A stretch of DNA of 64,000 nt from Gallaecimonas xiamenensis 3-C-1 (GCF_000299915.1 NZ_AMRI01000007.1:1-64000); one strand, 5' to 3'; positions 28,359-38,243 are shown, numbered from the stretch's first letter. The notes: generated from the sequence alone by a model not told the origin. Made by a program: numbers and translations.

Positions 28359-29537
28359 TTACTCCTGTTTCAACGTGCGAATCGCGTTTTCGTAGGCATC
28401 CACGAACAGGTCTGAACGCATCATGCGCTCGGCATCACCGAATTCGTGCTTGAGGTGGTCTTGCTGGCGCTGCCAACGCTCGAAGGCGCGGGCCTTGCCG
28501 ATGACCGGCATCCGGTCCAGGGCACTGTCTTCCACCACCGCTTCGGTTTCCAAGAGCGACACCACCACTTTCTCCACGGCCACCAGTAGGGCCTGCTCGT
28601 GGTGGCGGATATCGGCAAAGGCTTCTTCAACCGCTTCCTGGGGACCCAGGAAGGAGTTGTGGCGGCGGATAATCAGGGATTCCAGGGCATCCTGAGCGGT
28701 GGCCGAGAATTTCAGCGGGTTGTTTTCCTGGCGGCGGAAGGTGGTCTGCTGAACCCGCAGTTTCTGCTTCTGCTCGGCCCGCATGTGCAGCAGATCCAAC
28801 AGCCTTTCCAGCATGATCCGGGTCAGGTTGCCCAGTTCCTTCATCAGCGCCGCATCCGGCGCCTTGTCGGCAAACTGCTTGGTCATGCCGAGGCCTTCGA
28901 GCAGGGCGCTGACCAGTTCAGGCTTGGCGGCCGGTTGAGGCGCTTCTTCCTTGGCCTCGGCGCTCCCCCAGTTCCACTCGGTGGGGATACCACTGCTGGA
29001 ACGGGGCATATCTACGTGGCTGTCGGTGCCGCCGGGCTCTCCCAGGGACGAAGCCAGGCTACCGAAACCCAAAGCCGGCTCGGGGGCAGAGGCAGGCTCA
29101 GCCACGGCTTCAGGCACCGGTGCCACCGCTTTGGTCGCAGGAGGAATGATCTCGGGGGTAGAAATTGAATTAGCAGAAGATGAAGAAGCGATTTCTTTAT
29201 TACCAACTTCTTCTTTTTCTATCACCTTCACGGCAATCTCATAGTCGCCAATACGAAGGGTGTCGCCATGATTTAACTTGGATTCATTTTCACGCCCCAA
29301 GGGTTGGGCCGCATTATTAAGAAAAACCCCATTGGTAGAGATATCCCTGAGCCAATAGGCATTTTCTTTTTTAATTATTTCCGCGTGCTTAGACGAGATG
29401 ACCCTATCGGGATCAGGCAGTTGCCATTGGCACTCATTGGAGCGGCCAAGGTACTGATTCCCATTGGAAAAACGGATTACAGACTGAATGGAGGGAGACA
29501 GCCTGTGGTAGCTTGTAATTTCAAGCTCCAGTTCCAT
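28359..29537 (-). CDS. tagH: T6SS FHA-domain scaffold protein (TagH/Fha, ImpI)
   Basis: This 392-residue protein has an N-terminal FHA domain (about 20-110; GRSNECQWQLPDP, SSKHAEI, STNGVFLN), an Ala/Pro/Glu-rich linker (about 110-200) and a C-terminal T6SS-FHA domain (about 210-390). In other systems the FHA scaffold is phosphorylated by PpkA and triggers assembly. The FHA-encoding 5' third (29160-29537) is clearly AT-richer than the remainder, an internal composition break like that of pppA. It is the first gene of the minus-strand array, divergent from ppkA. Confidence 0.94.
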   Translation of the reverse strand: MELELEITSYHRLSPSIQSVIRFSNGNQYLGRSNECQWQLPDPDRVISSKHAEIIKKENAYWLRDISTNGVFLNNAAQPLGRENESKLNHGDTLRIGDYEIAVKVIEKEEVGNKEIASSSSANSISTPEIIPPATKAVAPVPEAVAEPASAPEPALGFGSLASSLGEPGGTDSHVDMPRSSSGIPTEWNWGSAEAKEEAPQPAAKPELVSALLEGLGMTKQFADKAPDAALMKELGNLTRIMLERLLDLLHMRAEQKQKLRVQQTTFRRQENNPLKFSATAQDALESLIIRRHNSFLGPQEAVEEAFADIRHHEQALLVAVEKVVVSLLETEAVVEDSALDRMPVIGKARAFERWQRQQDHLKHEFGDAERMMRSDLFVDAYENAIRTLKQE

Positions 29538-29659
29538 GGCACTTTACCTTTCCTTGAGATTAAACTTGCCTAATTGCCTTTATCCGAGAAAGACAACGGC
29601 CAAAGATTACGGAGTCACTAATGGACTGTCAACGCGATCCATTTCATGTTTCTCTTATC

Positions 29660-29688
29660 TTTATCGAAAATACAAATGCCGTTATAGT
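29660..29688 (+). promoter_or_regulatory. Predicted sigma-70-type promoter for ppkA
   Basis: TTTATC at 29660-29665 and TATAGT at 29683-29688 are separated by 17 bases in the AT-rich tagH-ppkA intergenic region, about 75 bases before the ppkA ATG. The -10 box is good and the -35 poor. The same 226-base region must also hold the promoter of the minus-strand T6SS array, which I could not place with confidence. Confidence 0.4.
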
Positions 29689-29763
29689 AAAGTTCAGATT
29701 GAAAGTTCAGGACGCGAACTCGCTGTCTAAACCGCTAACGATTGAAACAAAGGATGTTTCTGC

Positions 29764-31707
29764 ATGGAAGCCAGTGCCCAGACCCATACCACTGTGTCCG
29801 GCCAGTTGGAGAGCCTGGATCAGGCCCCTACCACCAGTTGGACAGACAGAACCCTCAAGCAACGCTATCGCATCGAATCCCTGATCGGCTCGGGGGGTAT
29901 GAGCGACGTCTACAAGGCCACAGATCTGCATCTGGAAGAGGCCGGTGCCCGTGACGCCCAGGTAGCGGTAAAGATACTGCGCGCCGAGCTGACCAAAGAC
30001 AGCTCAGCCCTGAGCCTGCTGGCCAGGGAAGCGGCCAAATCCAAGCGCCTGTCCCACCCCAATATCATCCGGGTTTACGATCTGGACCATGACGGCGACA
30101 CCTGGTTTATGGTGATGGAGCTGCTGGAAGGGGAACCGCTGTCCAAGGTTATCCAGCGGGCCAAGCCTCAAGGGCTCAAATGGAAAGGCGCCGCCGCCGT
30201 GCTGGACCAGATCTTCTCGGCCCTGGCCTATTCCCACACCCAGGGCATAGTCCATGCCGATCTCAAACCGTCCAACATCTTTGTGACCAGTCAGGGCAGC
30301 ATCAAACTGCTCGATTACGGGGTGGCCCAGGCCCTCAAACCCCATCAGCACGAAGACTTCCTGAGCGAGCAGCAGAGCGACGAAACCACCGTCTACGGTT
30401 ACACCCCGGCCTATGCGTCCACGTCCCTTATCGCCGGCAAAGAACCCACCGTCTGCGACGACCTCTACGCCCTGGCCTGTGTCGCCTTCGAGCTGCTCAG
30501 CTCCCGCCATCCTTTCGATCGCAAGAAGCTGACCGAGCAGGAACGGCGCCAGTACAAGCTGGTCAAGCCAGCCCATATGCCGGGCCGCCTCTGGCAGCCG
30601 GTACGTAAGCTGCTCAAGGAAGAAAGACCCCAGCCCACCCTGCGCCGCCTGCAACAGGTGATCAAGCCGGTGCGCCCGGGCAGTATCCTCTACCCTGTGG
30701 CCCTGGCCGCCTCCGTGATCGTTGCCTTTACGCTCTGGAGCCAAGGCAAGGACCAGGTGGCCCAGCTGCAGGCCCAGCTTGACGGCCTGACCGGCCACCA
30801 ACGCAATGTGGAAGCCATCAGCGCCATGCCGGTGGAAGAGCTGCTGGCCCAGAGCGCCACCCTGGCACCCCAGGAAAGGGCCGGGATCCTCAGGGTCAAC
30901 CGGGATCGCATCCTCGATCATTACGAGGAGCGCATCGATAGCGCCCTCAAGGAAGCCGACCGGCCGGATCTACCCAACTTCCCCGCTGCCGCCAAGGTAT
31001 TGCAGGAACTGCTGAACATCTTCCCCAACGACGATGCGGTGCGTGGTCTGGATCTGCGCCTGGATCAACGCCGCCAGTCTTTGCTGAGCGCCTTAGGCGA
31101 GGAATATAAGGCACGACTGGATCAGGCTGCCTACAACGACGATGCCGCCATCCGCGAGCTCGATGCCCTCAAGGCCGATCTGCTGTTCCTTGACCCGCAT
31201 CCTGTCACCCCCTCCGAACAGGCCCAACAGAAACTGGCCGAGAACCTGGAAGCGGCCATGGCCGCCGAAGACGCTCCGGCCATCAGCCGCCTGACCGACG
31301 TGGCTGGCCGTTTCTTCCCGTCCTCGGACATTCTGGCCGGCCCCTTGGCCAAGGCTGGCAGGCTCGAGGACGCCATCGCCTCTTTAGCCACCTACCAGGC
31401 CCAGGTGGACCAAGGCGCCACGCCCCAGTATCCGGTGGACGCGGCCGAAGCCTTCTATCAGGATAAGCTCAGGGACTGGCAGGACCGCATCACCCAAGCC
31501 GACAGCCCCCAGGCCCTGGACAAGATCTACGACGAGCTCAACGGCTTTGGTCAGTCCCTGCCGGTACCCCTGCCCTCGGTCAAGGCCCTGCGCAAGCAGA
31601 TCGCCAACGCCTACCTGGTGCAGGCCAACAAACTGCTGGCCCAGCGCCGGGTGGTCGCCGCCCAACCGCTGATGGAAAGGGCCAACCAGTTGATGTCGGA
31701 AAACTAA
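29764..31707 (+). CDS. ppkA: T6SS Ser/Thr protein kinase PpkA
   Basis: This 647-residue protein has an N-terminal Hanks-type kinase domain (about 35-290), a single membrane helix (about 307-325) and a helical periplasmic C-terminal region of about 320 residues. Catalytic features are the glycine loop GSGGMSDVY (42-50), Lys70, HADLKPSN with Asp166, and DYG at 184-186 in place of DFG. In H1-type systems PpkA phosphorylates the FHA protein to activate firing. The periplasmic part has no von Willebrand domain and is unlike that of P. aeruginosa PpkA, so the input signal may differ. The start has a good AAAGGATG ribosome-binding site. Confidence 0.93.
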   Translation: MEASAQTHTTVSGQLESLDQAPTTSWTDRTLKQRYRIESLIGSGGMSDVYKATDLHLEEAGARDAQVAVKILRAELTKDSSALSLLAREAAKSKRLSHPNIIRVYDLDHDGDTWFMVMELLEGEPLSKVIQRAKPQGLKWKGAAAVLDQIFSALAYSHTQGIVHADLKPSNIFVTSQGSIKLLDYGVAQALKPHQHEDFLSEQQSDETTVYGYTPAYASTSLIAGKEPTVCDDLYALACVAFELLSSRHPFDRKKLTEQERRQYKLVKPAHMPGRLWQPVRKLLKEERPQPTLRRLQQVIKPVRPGSILYPVALAASVIVAFTLWSQGKDQVAQLQAQLDGLTGHQRNVEAISAMPVEELLAQSATLAPQERAGILRVNRDRILDHYEERIDSALKEADRPDLPNFPAAAKVLQELLNIFPNDDAVRGLDLRLDQRRQSLLSALGEEYKARLDQAAYNDDAAIRELDALKADLLFLDPHPVTPSEQAQQKLAENLEAAMAAEDAPAISRLTDVAGRFFPSSDILAGPLAKAGRLEDAIASLATYQAQVDQGATPQYPVDAAEAFYQDKLRDWQDRITQADSPQALDKIYDELNGFGQSLPVPLPSVKALRKQIANAYLVQANKLLAQRRVVAAQPLMERANQLMSEN

Positions 31708-31712
31708 GACGT

Positions 31713-31739
31713 AAAAGGCGGCCACTGGCCGCCTTTTTT
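31713..31739. terminator. Bidirectional terminator between ppkA and the permease gene
   Basis: The stem GGCGGCC/GGCCGCC with an ACT loop is flanked by A4 on one side and T6 on the other. It serves ppkA and, in reverse, the convergent permease gene whose stop lies within it. Confidence 0.9.
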
Positions 31740-33063
31740 AATGGACGTGAGCCCGGGTGCCGGGCCACCAGCGCCGATAGAAGCTGGCCAGCATCAAGGC
31801 CGCCAACACCAGGGCCGACCCTAGGCTCAGCCAGGTAGGCAGCAGGTCATGATCCCCACCTTGGCCGCTGACCCCGGCCGGCCAGAGTCCGGCCAGGTAG
31901 TTGGTAAGGTAACCAAAGGCGATGGCGGGCAGGGTGACCCCCGCCAGGTAGGCCAGCAGCGCCCTGTTGCCCAGCTCCTGGCGTACCAATCCTATGGCGG
32001 CGGCGTTGGTAGCAGGGCCCGCCAGCAAAAACACCAGCACGGCGCCGGGAGACACGCCCCCCAACAGCAGCCCCGCCGCTATGGGGGTGCTGGCGGTGGC
32101 GCAGATATACATGGGAATGCCCACCAGGATCATCACCACCATGGCGCTCAAGCCGCCCCCCCATTGGCTGAGAAAGGACGTCGGCACATAGGTCACCACC
32201 AGGGCCGCAAACACCAGGCCTATCAGCAGCCATTTGGCCGAGTCATCCACCAGGTCGCGGGTGGCAAAGCGCCAACCCTGGCGCCACTTGCTGCTGTTGC
32301 TGGCAACAGGTGCGCAGCAGCTGTCTACCTTGGCTTGGTCCGCCTCCCCGGCGCAGCAACCGCTTTGGCTGGAGGCTTTGGCTAGCGGCGCGCAGCAACT
32401 GGCAGGTTCTGCCTGCTTGGCCTCGCTTTCGCAGCAGCCGCTTTGGGTAGACGCCGCAACGGCTGAACTATCACCGCTGACGGCGGTAAAGGTCACTGCC
32501 GTTTCGCCGCAGCAGCCACTCTTGGCTGGGGCTTGCGTTTCACCGCCGCTGGCGTTCGTATCTTCGCCGCAGCAAGCGCTTTTGATAGGGGCGTCAACCT
32601 TGGGGCCACAGCAACTTGCCGGCCCAGACGCCGCTGGCGCTGTTACCGGGCGGGCAAGGTCTTGCTGGCGCCCGGCCAAGAGCCCGGCGGTAAGGGCCGA
32701 GGCCACGGCAGCGATGGGCCGCACTATGGCAAGCAGCGGCCCCAGCAGGCCATAGGACACCGCCACCGAGTCCACCCCGGTTTCCGGGGTGGACACCAAG
32801 AAAGAGACGGTGGCGCCCTTGGAAGCCCCAGCCCGGCGCAACCCCATGGCCGCCGGCAGCACCCCGCAGGAACAAAGGGGCAAGGGCGCGCCGAAGAGGG
32901 CGGCCTTGGTCACCGGCTTGATGCCTTCGCCACCCAGGTGCTTGCCCAGCCAGTCGGCCGGCAACCAGACCTTGATCAAGGCCGCCGTCAGGTACCCCAA
33001 CAGCAGCCAGGGGGCCGCGTCCATAAAGAGATCGAAGAAATGACTGATAAGGCTCATGCCCAT
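31738..33063 (-). CDS. SO_0444-type Cu/Zn efflux permease with Cys-rich loop
   Basis: This 441-residue inner-membrane permease (DUF318/ArsP-like superfamily) has two blocks of membrane helices, with a CSC motif (64-66) and FLVSTPETG (about 88-96) in the first. The long central loop (about 138-260) carries seven Cys-Cys pairs at 151, 164, 184, 210, 223, 236 and 249. The spacings are 13 residues or twice that, with one exception of 20. This is the pattern of the SO_0444 family proposed to export copper or zinc. The loop probably binds soft metal ions in the cytoplasm. It is divergent from purH. Confidence 0.85.
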   Translation of the reverse strand: MGMSLISHFFDLFMDAAPWLLLGYLTAALIKVWLPADWLGKHLGGEGIKPVTKAALFGAPLPLCSCGVLPAAMGLRRAGASKGATVSFLVSTPETGVDSVAVSYGLLGPLLAIVRPIAAVASALTAGLLAGRQQDLARPVTAPAASGPASCCGPKVDAPIKSACCGEDTNASGGETQAPAKSGCCGETAVTFTAVSGDSSAVAASTQSGCCESEAKQAEPASCCAPLAKASSQSGCCAGEADQAKVDSCCAPVASNSSKWRQGWRFATRDLVDDSAKWLLIGLVFAALVVTYVPTSFLSQWGGGLSAMVVMILVGIPMYICATASTPIAAGLLLGGVSPGAVLVFLLAGPATNAAAIGLVRQELGNRALLAYLAGVTLPAIAFGYLTNYLAGLWPAGVSGQGGDHDLLPTWLSLGSALVLAALMLASFYRRWWPGTRAHVH

Positions 33064-33149
33064 ACTCCGCCGTGGATCTGATCACAGGCTAACCCTAGAG
33101 CCCGCTCCAGGGTCAAGTACCGGAGGAAATTCCGGTGCCGGCTCCCCCA

Positions 33150-33172
33150 TCGGAAACGTTTTCGTGTAGAAT
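33150..33172 (+). promoter_or_regulatory. PurR-like operator and -10 box for purHD
   Basis: TCGGAAACGTTTTCGT at 33150-33165 matches the PurR box consensus ACGCAAACGTTTTCGT at 14 of 16 positions. A TAGAAT -10 box follows at 33167-33172, about 48 bases before the purH ATG. The overlap of operator and promoter implies repression by PurR with hypoxanthine or guanine. Confidence 0.8.
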
Positions 33173-33219
33173 ACCGCCCGCTTTTTCCTATTACTTCCGC
33201 CAGCCATAGAGATCAACTG

Positions 33220-34782
33220 ATGCAAGACGCCCGCCCCATCCGTCGCGCCCTTATCAGCGTATCTGACAAAACCGGTATCACCGACTTCGCCAAGGCCCTC
33301 ACCGATCGCGGTGTGGAGCTGCTGTCCACCGGCGGCACCTACCGTCTGCTCAAAGACAACGGCATTCCGGTGACCGAAGTGTCCGACTACACCGGCTTCC
33401 CGGAAATGATGGACGGCCGGGTGAAAACCCTGCATCCCAAGGTTCATGGCGGCATCCTCGGCCGGCGTGGCACCGACGACGGCATCATGGGCGAGCATGG
33501 CATCAACCCCATCGATCTGGTGGTCGTCAACCTCTACCCCTTCGCCGCCACCGTCGCCAAACCCGACTGCAAATTTGAAGACGCCGTCGAGAACATCGAC
33601 ATCGGCGGCCCCACCATGGTGCGCTCCGCCGCCAAAAACCACAAAGACGTGGCCATAGTGGTTAACACCGGCGACTACGGCCGCGTTATCGCCGAGATGG
33701 ACCAAAACGGCGCCAGCCTCTGTTTTGAGACCCGCTTCGATCTGGCTATCCGTGCCTTTGAGCACACTGCCGCCTACGACGGCATGATCGCCAATCATTT
33801 CGGCGCCATGTTTAGCGAAAGCAAGTTCCCCCGCACCTTCAATAGCCAGTTTGTGAAGAAGCAGGATCTGCGTTACGGCGAAAACAGCCACCAGCAGTCC
33901 GCCTTCTACGTGGAAGCCGAGCCCAAGGAAGCCTCCATTGCCACGGCCGTGCAGCTGCAAGGCAAGGAACTGTCTTACAACAACATCGCCGACACCGATG
34001 CGGCGCTGGAGTGCGTCAAGGAATTCGTGGAGCCGGCCTGCGTTATCGTCAAGCACGCCAACCCCTGTGGTGTGGCAGTGGGCGCCAGCATCCTCGAAGC
34101 TTACGACCGTGCCTTCAAGACCGACCCCACCAGCGCCTTTGGCGGCATCATCGCCTTTAACCAGGAGCTGGACGGCGACACCGCCAAGGCCATCATCGAG
34201 CGCCAGTTCGTGGAAGTGATCATCGCCCCCAGCGTGTCCCAAGGGGCCCGCGAAGTGTGCGCGGCCAAGGCCAATGTGCGCCTGCTGGAATGCGGTGAGT
34301 GGGCCGAGCGCCCGGCGGCCCTCGATTACAAGCGCGTTAACGGCGGCCTGCTGGTCCAAGACAAGGACCAGGGCATGGTGGCCCAGGGTGACCTGAAAGT
34401 GGTGACCCAGCGCGCCCCCAGCGCGGAAGAAATGAAAGATCTGCTGTTCGCCTGGAAGGTGGCCAAGTTCGTTAAATCCAACGCCATCGTCTACGTCAAA
34501 AACGAGATGACCATAGGCGTGGGCGCCGGCCAGATGAGCCGCGTCTATTCCGCCAAAATTGCCGGTATCAAGGCCGAAGATGAAGGCCTGGAAGTGCCCG
34601 GTTCGGTGATGGCCTCCGACGCCTTCTTCCCGTTCCGCGACGGCATCGACGCTGCCGCCAAGGCCGGCATCACCGCCGTTATCCAGCCGGGCGGCTCCAT
34701 CCGTGACGATGAAGTCATCAAGGCGGCCGACGAAGCCGGTATCGCCATGGTGTTCACCAATATGCGCCACTTCCGCCACTAA
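33220..34782 (+). CDS. purH: Bifunctional AICAR formyltransferase/IMP cyclohydrolase PurH
   Basis: This 520-residue enzyme catalyses the last two steps of IMP synthesis. It has an N-terminal MGS-like cyclohydrolase domain (about 1-195; [17 protein letters not shown]) and a C-terminal AICAR transformylase domain (about 200-520) containing the [11 protein letters not shown] loop and ending FTNMRHFRH. Length is normal. It is followed 9 bases later by purD, with an AAGGAG site in between. Confidence 0.98.
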   Translation: MQDARPIRRALISVSDKTGITDFAKALTDRGVELLSTGGTYRLLKDNGIPVTEVSDYTGFPEMMDGRVKTLHPKVHGGILGRRGTDDGIMGEHGINPIDLVVVNLYPFAATVAKPDCKFEDAVENIDIGGPTMVRSAAKNHKDVAIVVNTGDYGRVIAEMDQNGASLCFETRFDLAIRAFEHTAAYDGMIANHFGAMFSESKFPRTFNSQFVKKQDLRYGENSHQQSAFYVEAEPKEASIATAVQLQGKELSYNNIADTDAALECVKEFVEPACVIVKHANPCGVAVGASILEAYDRAFKTDPTSAFGGIIAFNQELDGDTAKAIIERQFVEVIIAPSVSQGAREVCAAKANVRLLECGEWAERPAALDYKRVNGGLLVQDKDQGMVAQGDLKVVTQRAPSAEEMKDLLFAWKVAKFVKSNAIVYVKNEMTIGVGAGQMSRVYSAKIAGIKAEDEGLEVPGSVMASDAFFPFRDGIDAAAKAGITAVIQPGGSIRDDEVIKAADEAGIAMVFTNMRHFRH

Positions 34783-34791
34783 GGAGTCAGC

Positions 34792-36072
34792 ATGAAGGTT
34801 CTGGTTATCGGCGGCGGCGGCCGCGAACATGCCCTGGCCTGGAAAGCGGCCCAAAGCCCCCAGGTTGAGCTGGTTTACGTTGCCCCAGGCAACGCCGGCA
34901 CCGCCCTTGAGCCCAAGCTTAAAAACGTCGCTGTGGCCGGCAACGCCGCCCTGGTGCAGTTTGCCAAGGACAACGACGTGGCCCTGACCATAGTGGGCCC
35001 GGAAGCGCCCCTGGTGGAAGGGGTCGTCGATGCCTTCCGTGCCGAGGGCCTGGCCATTTTCGGCCCCACCGCCAAAGCGGCCCAGCTGGAAGGCTCCAAG
35101 GCCTTCTCTAAGGACTTCCTGGCCCGCCACGCCATTCCTACCGCCCAGTACCGCACCTTTACCGAGGTGGCCCCGGCCCTGGCTTACCTTGAAGAGCGCG
35201 GCGCCCCCATAGTGGTCAAGGCCGACGGCCTGGCTGCCGGCAAGGGCGTGATCGTCGCCATGACCCTGGCCGAGGCCAAGGATGCGGTGAACGACATGCT
35301 GTCTGGCAACGCCTTTGGCGACGCCGGCGCCCGGGTGGTGATTGAAGACTTCCTGGACGGCGAAGAGGCCAGCTTTATCGTCATGGTGGACGGCAACAAC
35401 GTCACCCCCATGGCCACCAGCCAGGATCACAAGCGGGTCGGCGACGGTGACACTGGCCCCAACACCGGCGGCATGGGCGCCTACAGCCCGGCCCCCGTGG
35501 TCACCCCGGCGGTGTACCAGCGGGTTATGGACGAGGTGATCTACCCCACGGTCGAAGGCATGAAGGCGGACGGCGTCCCCTACACCGGCTTCCTCTACGC
35601 CGGGCTGATGATCGACCAGAGCGGCGCCCCCAAGGTCATCGAGTTCAACTGCCGTTTCGGTGACCCCGAAACCCAGCCGATCATGATGCGCCTGAAATCC
35701 GACCTGGTAGCCCTGTGCCTGGCCGCCACCAGAGGCGAGCTGGACCAGTATCCCCAAGCCCAGTGGGAAGAGCGCCCCGCCGTTGGCGTGGTGATGGCTG
35801 CTGCCAACTACCCCGGCACCCCGCAAAAAGGCGACGCCATCAGCGGCTTTGACGCCGTGCCCCAAGGAGTCAAGGTGTTCCATGCCGGTACCAAGGAAGA
35901 CAACGGCCAGGTGCTCACCAGCGGCGGCCGCGTGCTCTGTGTCACCGCCCTTGGCGACACCGTCTCCCAGGCCCAGGCCGCCGCCTACCAGGGGGTTAAG
36001 GCCATCCACTGGGACGGCGCCTTCTACCGCAGCGATATCGCCTACCGCGCCATCGCCCGCGAAGAACAATAA
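34792..36072 (+). CDS. purD: Phosphoribosylamine-glycine ligase PurD (GARS)
   Basis: This 426-residue ATP-grasp enzyme joins phosphoribosylamine and glycine in purine synthesis. It shows the N-terminal GGGGREHALAWK loop (8-19), the ATP-grasp lysine region VVKADGLAAGKGV (about 141-153) and the NTGGMGAYSPAP motif. It forms a purHD operon with purH, as in enteric bacteria. Confidence 0.98.
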   Translation: MKVLVIGGGGREHALAWKAAQSPQVELVYVAPGNAGTALEPKLKNVAVAGNAALVQFAKDNDVALTIVGPEAPLVEGVVDAFRAEGLAIFGPTAKAAQLEGSKAFSKDFLARHAIPTAQYRTFTEVAPALAYLEERGAPIVVKADGLAAGKGVIVAMTLAEAKDAVNDMLSGNAFGDAGARVVIEDFLDGEEASFIVMVDGNNVTPMATSQDHKRVGDGDTGPNTGGMGAYSPAPVVTPAVYQRVMDEVIYPTVEGMKADGVPYTGFLYAGLMIDQSGAPKVIEFNCRFGDPETQPIMMRLKSDLVALCLAATRGELDQYPQAQWEERPAVGVVMAAANYPGTPQKGDAISGFDAVPQGVKVFHAGTKEDNGQVLTSGGRVLCVTALGDTVSQAQAAAYQGVKAIHWDGAFYRSDIAYRAIAREEQ

Positions 36073-36086
36073 GGCCCTCTCGCAAC

Positions 36087-36114
36087 AAAAAGCCGCCCCC
36101 AGGGCGGCTTTTTT
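36087..36114. terminator. Terminator after purD (also serves eutC)
   Basis: The stem GCCGCC/GGCGGC with its A- and T-tracts forms a bidirectional intrinsic terminator in the 40-base gap between the convergent purD and eutC genes. Confidence 0.9.
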
Positions 36115-36856
36115 ATGGCAGCAAGAAGTTGCCGGGCCCGGCCAGGGCCATGGGGCTTTCGTCCTTTAACTCGACACCGCTTAGCCCCCGCCGCCAGGCC
36201 TCTTGGAGCAGGTACAGCTGGCGCCGGGCCGCCTCCGGGTAGCTGAGCCCGGCCGGGCGCACATTGGAGATGCAGTTGCGCCGCTCGTCGGTGCAGCCAA
36301 CCCTGGGGCCATAGGTAAAGTAGAGACCCAGGCTGTCGGTGGCGCTTAGGCCGGGGCGCTCGCCAATCAATACCAGCACCATGCGCGCCCCCAGCAGCGT
36401 TGCCACTTCGTCCCCTATGGCCACCCGCCCCTGCTTGACCAGGCACAGGGGCGCCAATGACCAATCCCGCAGCTGCGGCAGCAGGGCTTGCAGAAAGGGG
36501 CCGGCGTTTTCCTCGACGGCCAGGGCCGACAGGCCGTCGGCGATCACCAGGGCCAAATCAAAATCCCCCTGCTGCTGGCGCAAGGCCTCGGCCGAGGCCT
36601 CATCCAGGCGCCGCCCCCAGTCGGGCCTTTGCAGGTACTGGGCCCTGTCCTTGGCCTGGCTGGCCAGTAGCAGTGGCGCCGTGGGCAGCTGGGCCTTGAG
36701 CTTTTCAAGATCCAGGGCCCGGTGCACGGCGTCCCTGGCCCGGGCGTGGTCCAGTTGAAAGCGCAAGTGCTCCTGGGTGGGCAGGCTGACCCCGGCCTTG
36801 CCCTGGGCGATGCGGGCAGCGGTAAAGTGGCGCAGCTGGCGCCAAGGGTCACTCAT
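36113..36856 (-). CDS. eutC: Ethanolamine ammonia-lyase small subunit EutC
   Basis: This 247-residue subunit binds adenosylcobalamin together with EutB. Family strings are the [15 protein letters not shown] start, the [15 protein letters not shown] segment, [11 protein letters not shown] and [22 protein letters not shown] near the end. The gene overlaps eutB by 8 bases. No eutA, eutH or shell-protein gene is visible nearby, so this is a minimal, non-compartment eutBC pair. Without eutA the reactivation of damaged cofactor must come from elsewhere. Confidence 0.96.
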   Translation of the reverse strand: MSDPWRQLRHFTAARIAQGKAGVSLPTQEHLRFQLDHARARDAVHRALDLEKLKAQLPTAPLLLASQAKDRAQYLQRPDWGRRLDEASAEALRQQQGDFDLALVIADGLSALAVEENAGPFLQALLPQLRDWSLAPLCLVKQGRVAIGDEVATLLGARMVLVLIGERPGLSATDSLGLYFTYGPRVGCTDERRNCISNVRPAGLSYPEAARRQLYLLQEAWRRGLSGVELKDESPMALAGPGNFLLP

Positions 36857-38243
36857 GGTGGGCCTCCAGGCGCTTTAGGGCAGGGGCAAAGGACGGCGGC
36901 AAGCTGCTGGCCAGGCGCATGTCCTTGTCGAGGATCGCCATGGCCTGTAGCCAGGCTTCAAACTCCGGGGCCGGGCGCAGCCCCAGCAGGCGGCGCAGGT
37001 AAAGGGCGTCATGAAAAGAGGTGCTCTGGTAACCGAGCATGATGTCGTCCGAGCCCGGCACCCCCATGATGTAGTTGCAACCGGCGGCCCCCAGCAGGGT
37101 CAGCAGGTTGTCCATGTCGTTCTGGTCCGCTTCGCAGTGGTTGGTGTAGCAGACATCTACCCCCATGGGCAGCCCCAATAACTTGCCGCAAAAATGATCC
37201 TCGAGCCCGGCGCGGGTGATCTGCTTGCCGTCAAAGAGGTACTCGGGGCCGATAAAGCCCACCACGCTGTTCACCAGCAGCGGGTCAAAGGCCCGGGCCA
37301 CGGCATAGGCGCGGGCCTCCAGGGTCTGCTGGTCCACCCCATGGTGGCCATTGGCGGACAGGGCGCTGCCCTGCCCTGTCTCGAAATACATGACGTTCTG
37401 GCCCAGGGTGCCGCGCTTAAGGCTAAGGGCTGCGCTCTGGGCCTCGGCCAGCAGGTCCAGGGTTACCCCAAAGCTCTGGTTGGCTTCCTGGGTGCCGGCA
37501 ATGGACTGGAACACCAGGTCCAGGGGCGCGCCCAGGTCCATGGCTCTGAGGCTGGTGGTGACATGGGTCAGCACGCAGCCTTGGGTGGGGATCTGGTATT
37601 GCTGGATAACCCCGTCCAGCAGTTCCAGCAGCCCACATACCTGTTGCAGATTGTCGGTGGCGGGGTTGATGCCGATCACCGCGTCGCCGCTGGCATAGAG
37701 CAGGCCGTCGAGGATACTGGCGGCAATGCCGGTGGCGTCATCTGTGGGGTGGTTGGGCTGTAGGCGGGTGGCCAGGCGCCCCGGCAGGCCCAGGCGATTG
37801 CGAAAGGCGGTTTCAACCCGGCATTTTTTGGCCACCAGGATCAGGTCCTGGTTACGCATCACCTTGCTGACCGCCGCAGCCATCTCCGGGGTGATGCCGG
37901 GGGCGACGGCCGCCAAACGCTGGCTATCTGCTTCGTCGCTTAGCAGCCAGTTGCGAAAATCCCCTACCGTCAGGTGGCTGATGGCGGCAAAGGCGCCGGC
38001 GTCATGGCTGTCGATGATCAGGCGGCTGACATCGTCCTCGTCATAGGGCACCACCAAATCTTGCAAAAACGCCTTTAAAGGCACCTCGCTCAGCGCCAGT
38101 TGCGCCAGGGCCCGCTCTTCATCAGAGGCGCCGGCTACCCCCGCCAGCTGGTCCCCTGAGCGCAGTGGCGTGGCCTTGGCCAGCAGGGTTTTCAAGTCGG
38201 GGAACTGCAGCTGCCTGTGCCCCAGCCGGTAACGGTATGCCAT
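36849..38243 (-). CDS. eutB: Ethanolamine ammonia-lyase large subunit EutB
   Basis: This 464-residue TIM-barrel catalytic subunit converts ethanolamine to acetaldehyde and ammonia with adenosylcobalamin. Hallmarks are [12 protein letters not shown] at about 195-206, the [19 protein letters not shown] region, [10 protein letters not shown] and the [12 protein letters not shown] motif. Length is normal for EutB. An upstream gap of about 110 bases shows no clear promoter. Confidence 0.97.
   Translation of the reverse strand: MAYRYRLGHRQLQFPDLKTLLAKATPLRSGDQLAGVAGASDEERALAQLALSEVPLKAFLQDLVVPYDEDDVSRLIIDSHDAGAFAAISHLTVGDFRNWLLSDEADSQRLAAVAPGITPEMAAAVSKVMRNQDLILVAKKCRVETAFRNRLGLPGRLATRLQPNHPTDDATGIAASILDGLLYASGDAVIGINPATDNLQQVCGLLELLDGVIQQYQIPTQGCVLTHVTTSLRAMDLGAPLDLVFQSIAGTQEANQSFGVTLDLLAEAQSAALSLKRGTLGQNVMYFETGQGSALSANGHHGVDQQTLEARAYAVARAFDPLLVNSVVGFIGPEYLFDGKQITRAGLEDHFCGKLLGLPMGVDVCYTNHCEADQNDMDNLLTLLGAAGCNYIMGVPGSDDIMLGYQSTSFHDALYLRRLLGLRPAPEFEAWLQAMAILDKDMRLASSLPPSFAPALKRLEAHHE

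Noticed and set aside
33082..36069. 995-codon open frame antisense to purHD
   Set aside because: It is the mirror of two certain genes in GC-rich DNA; the protein is Gly/His/Val-rich and low in complexity, as shadows are.
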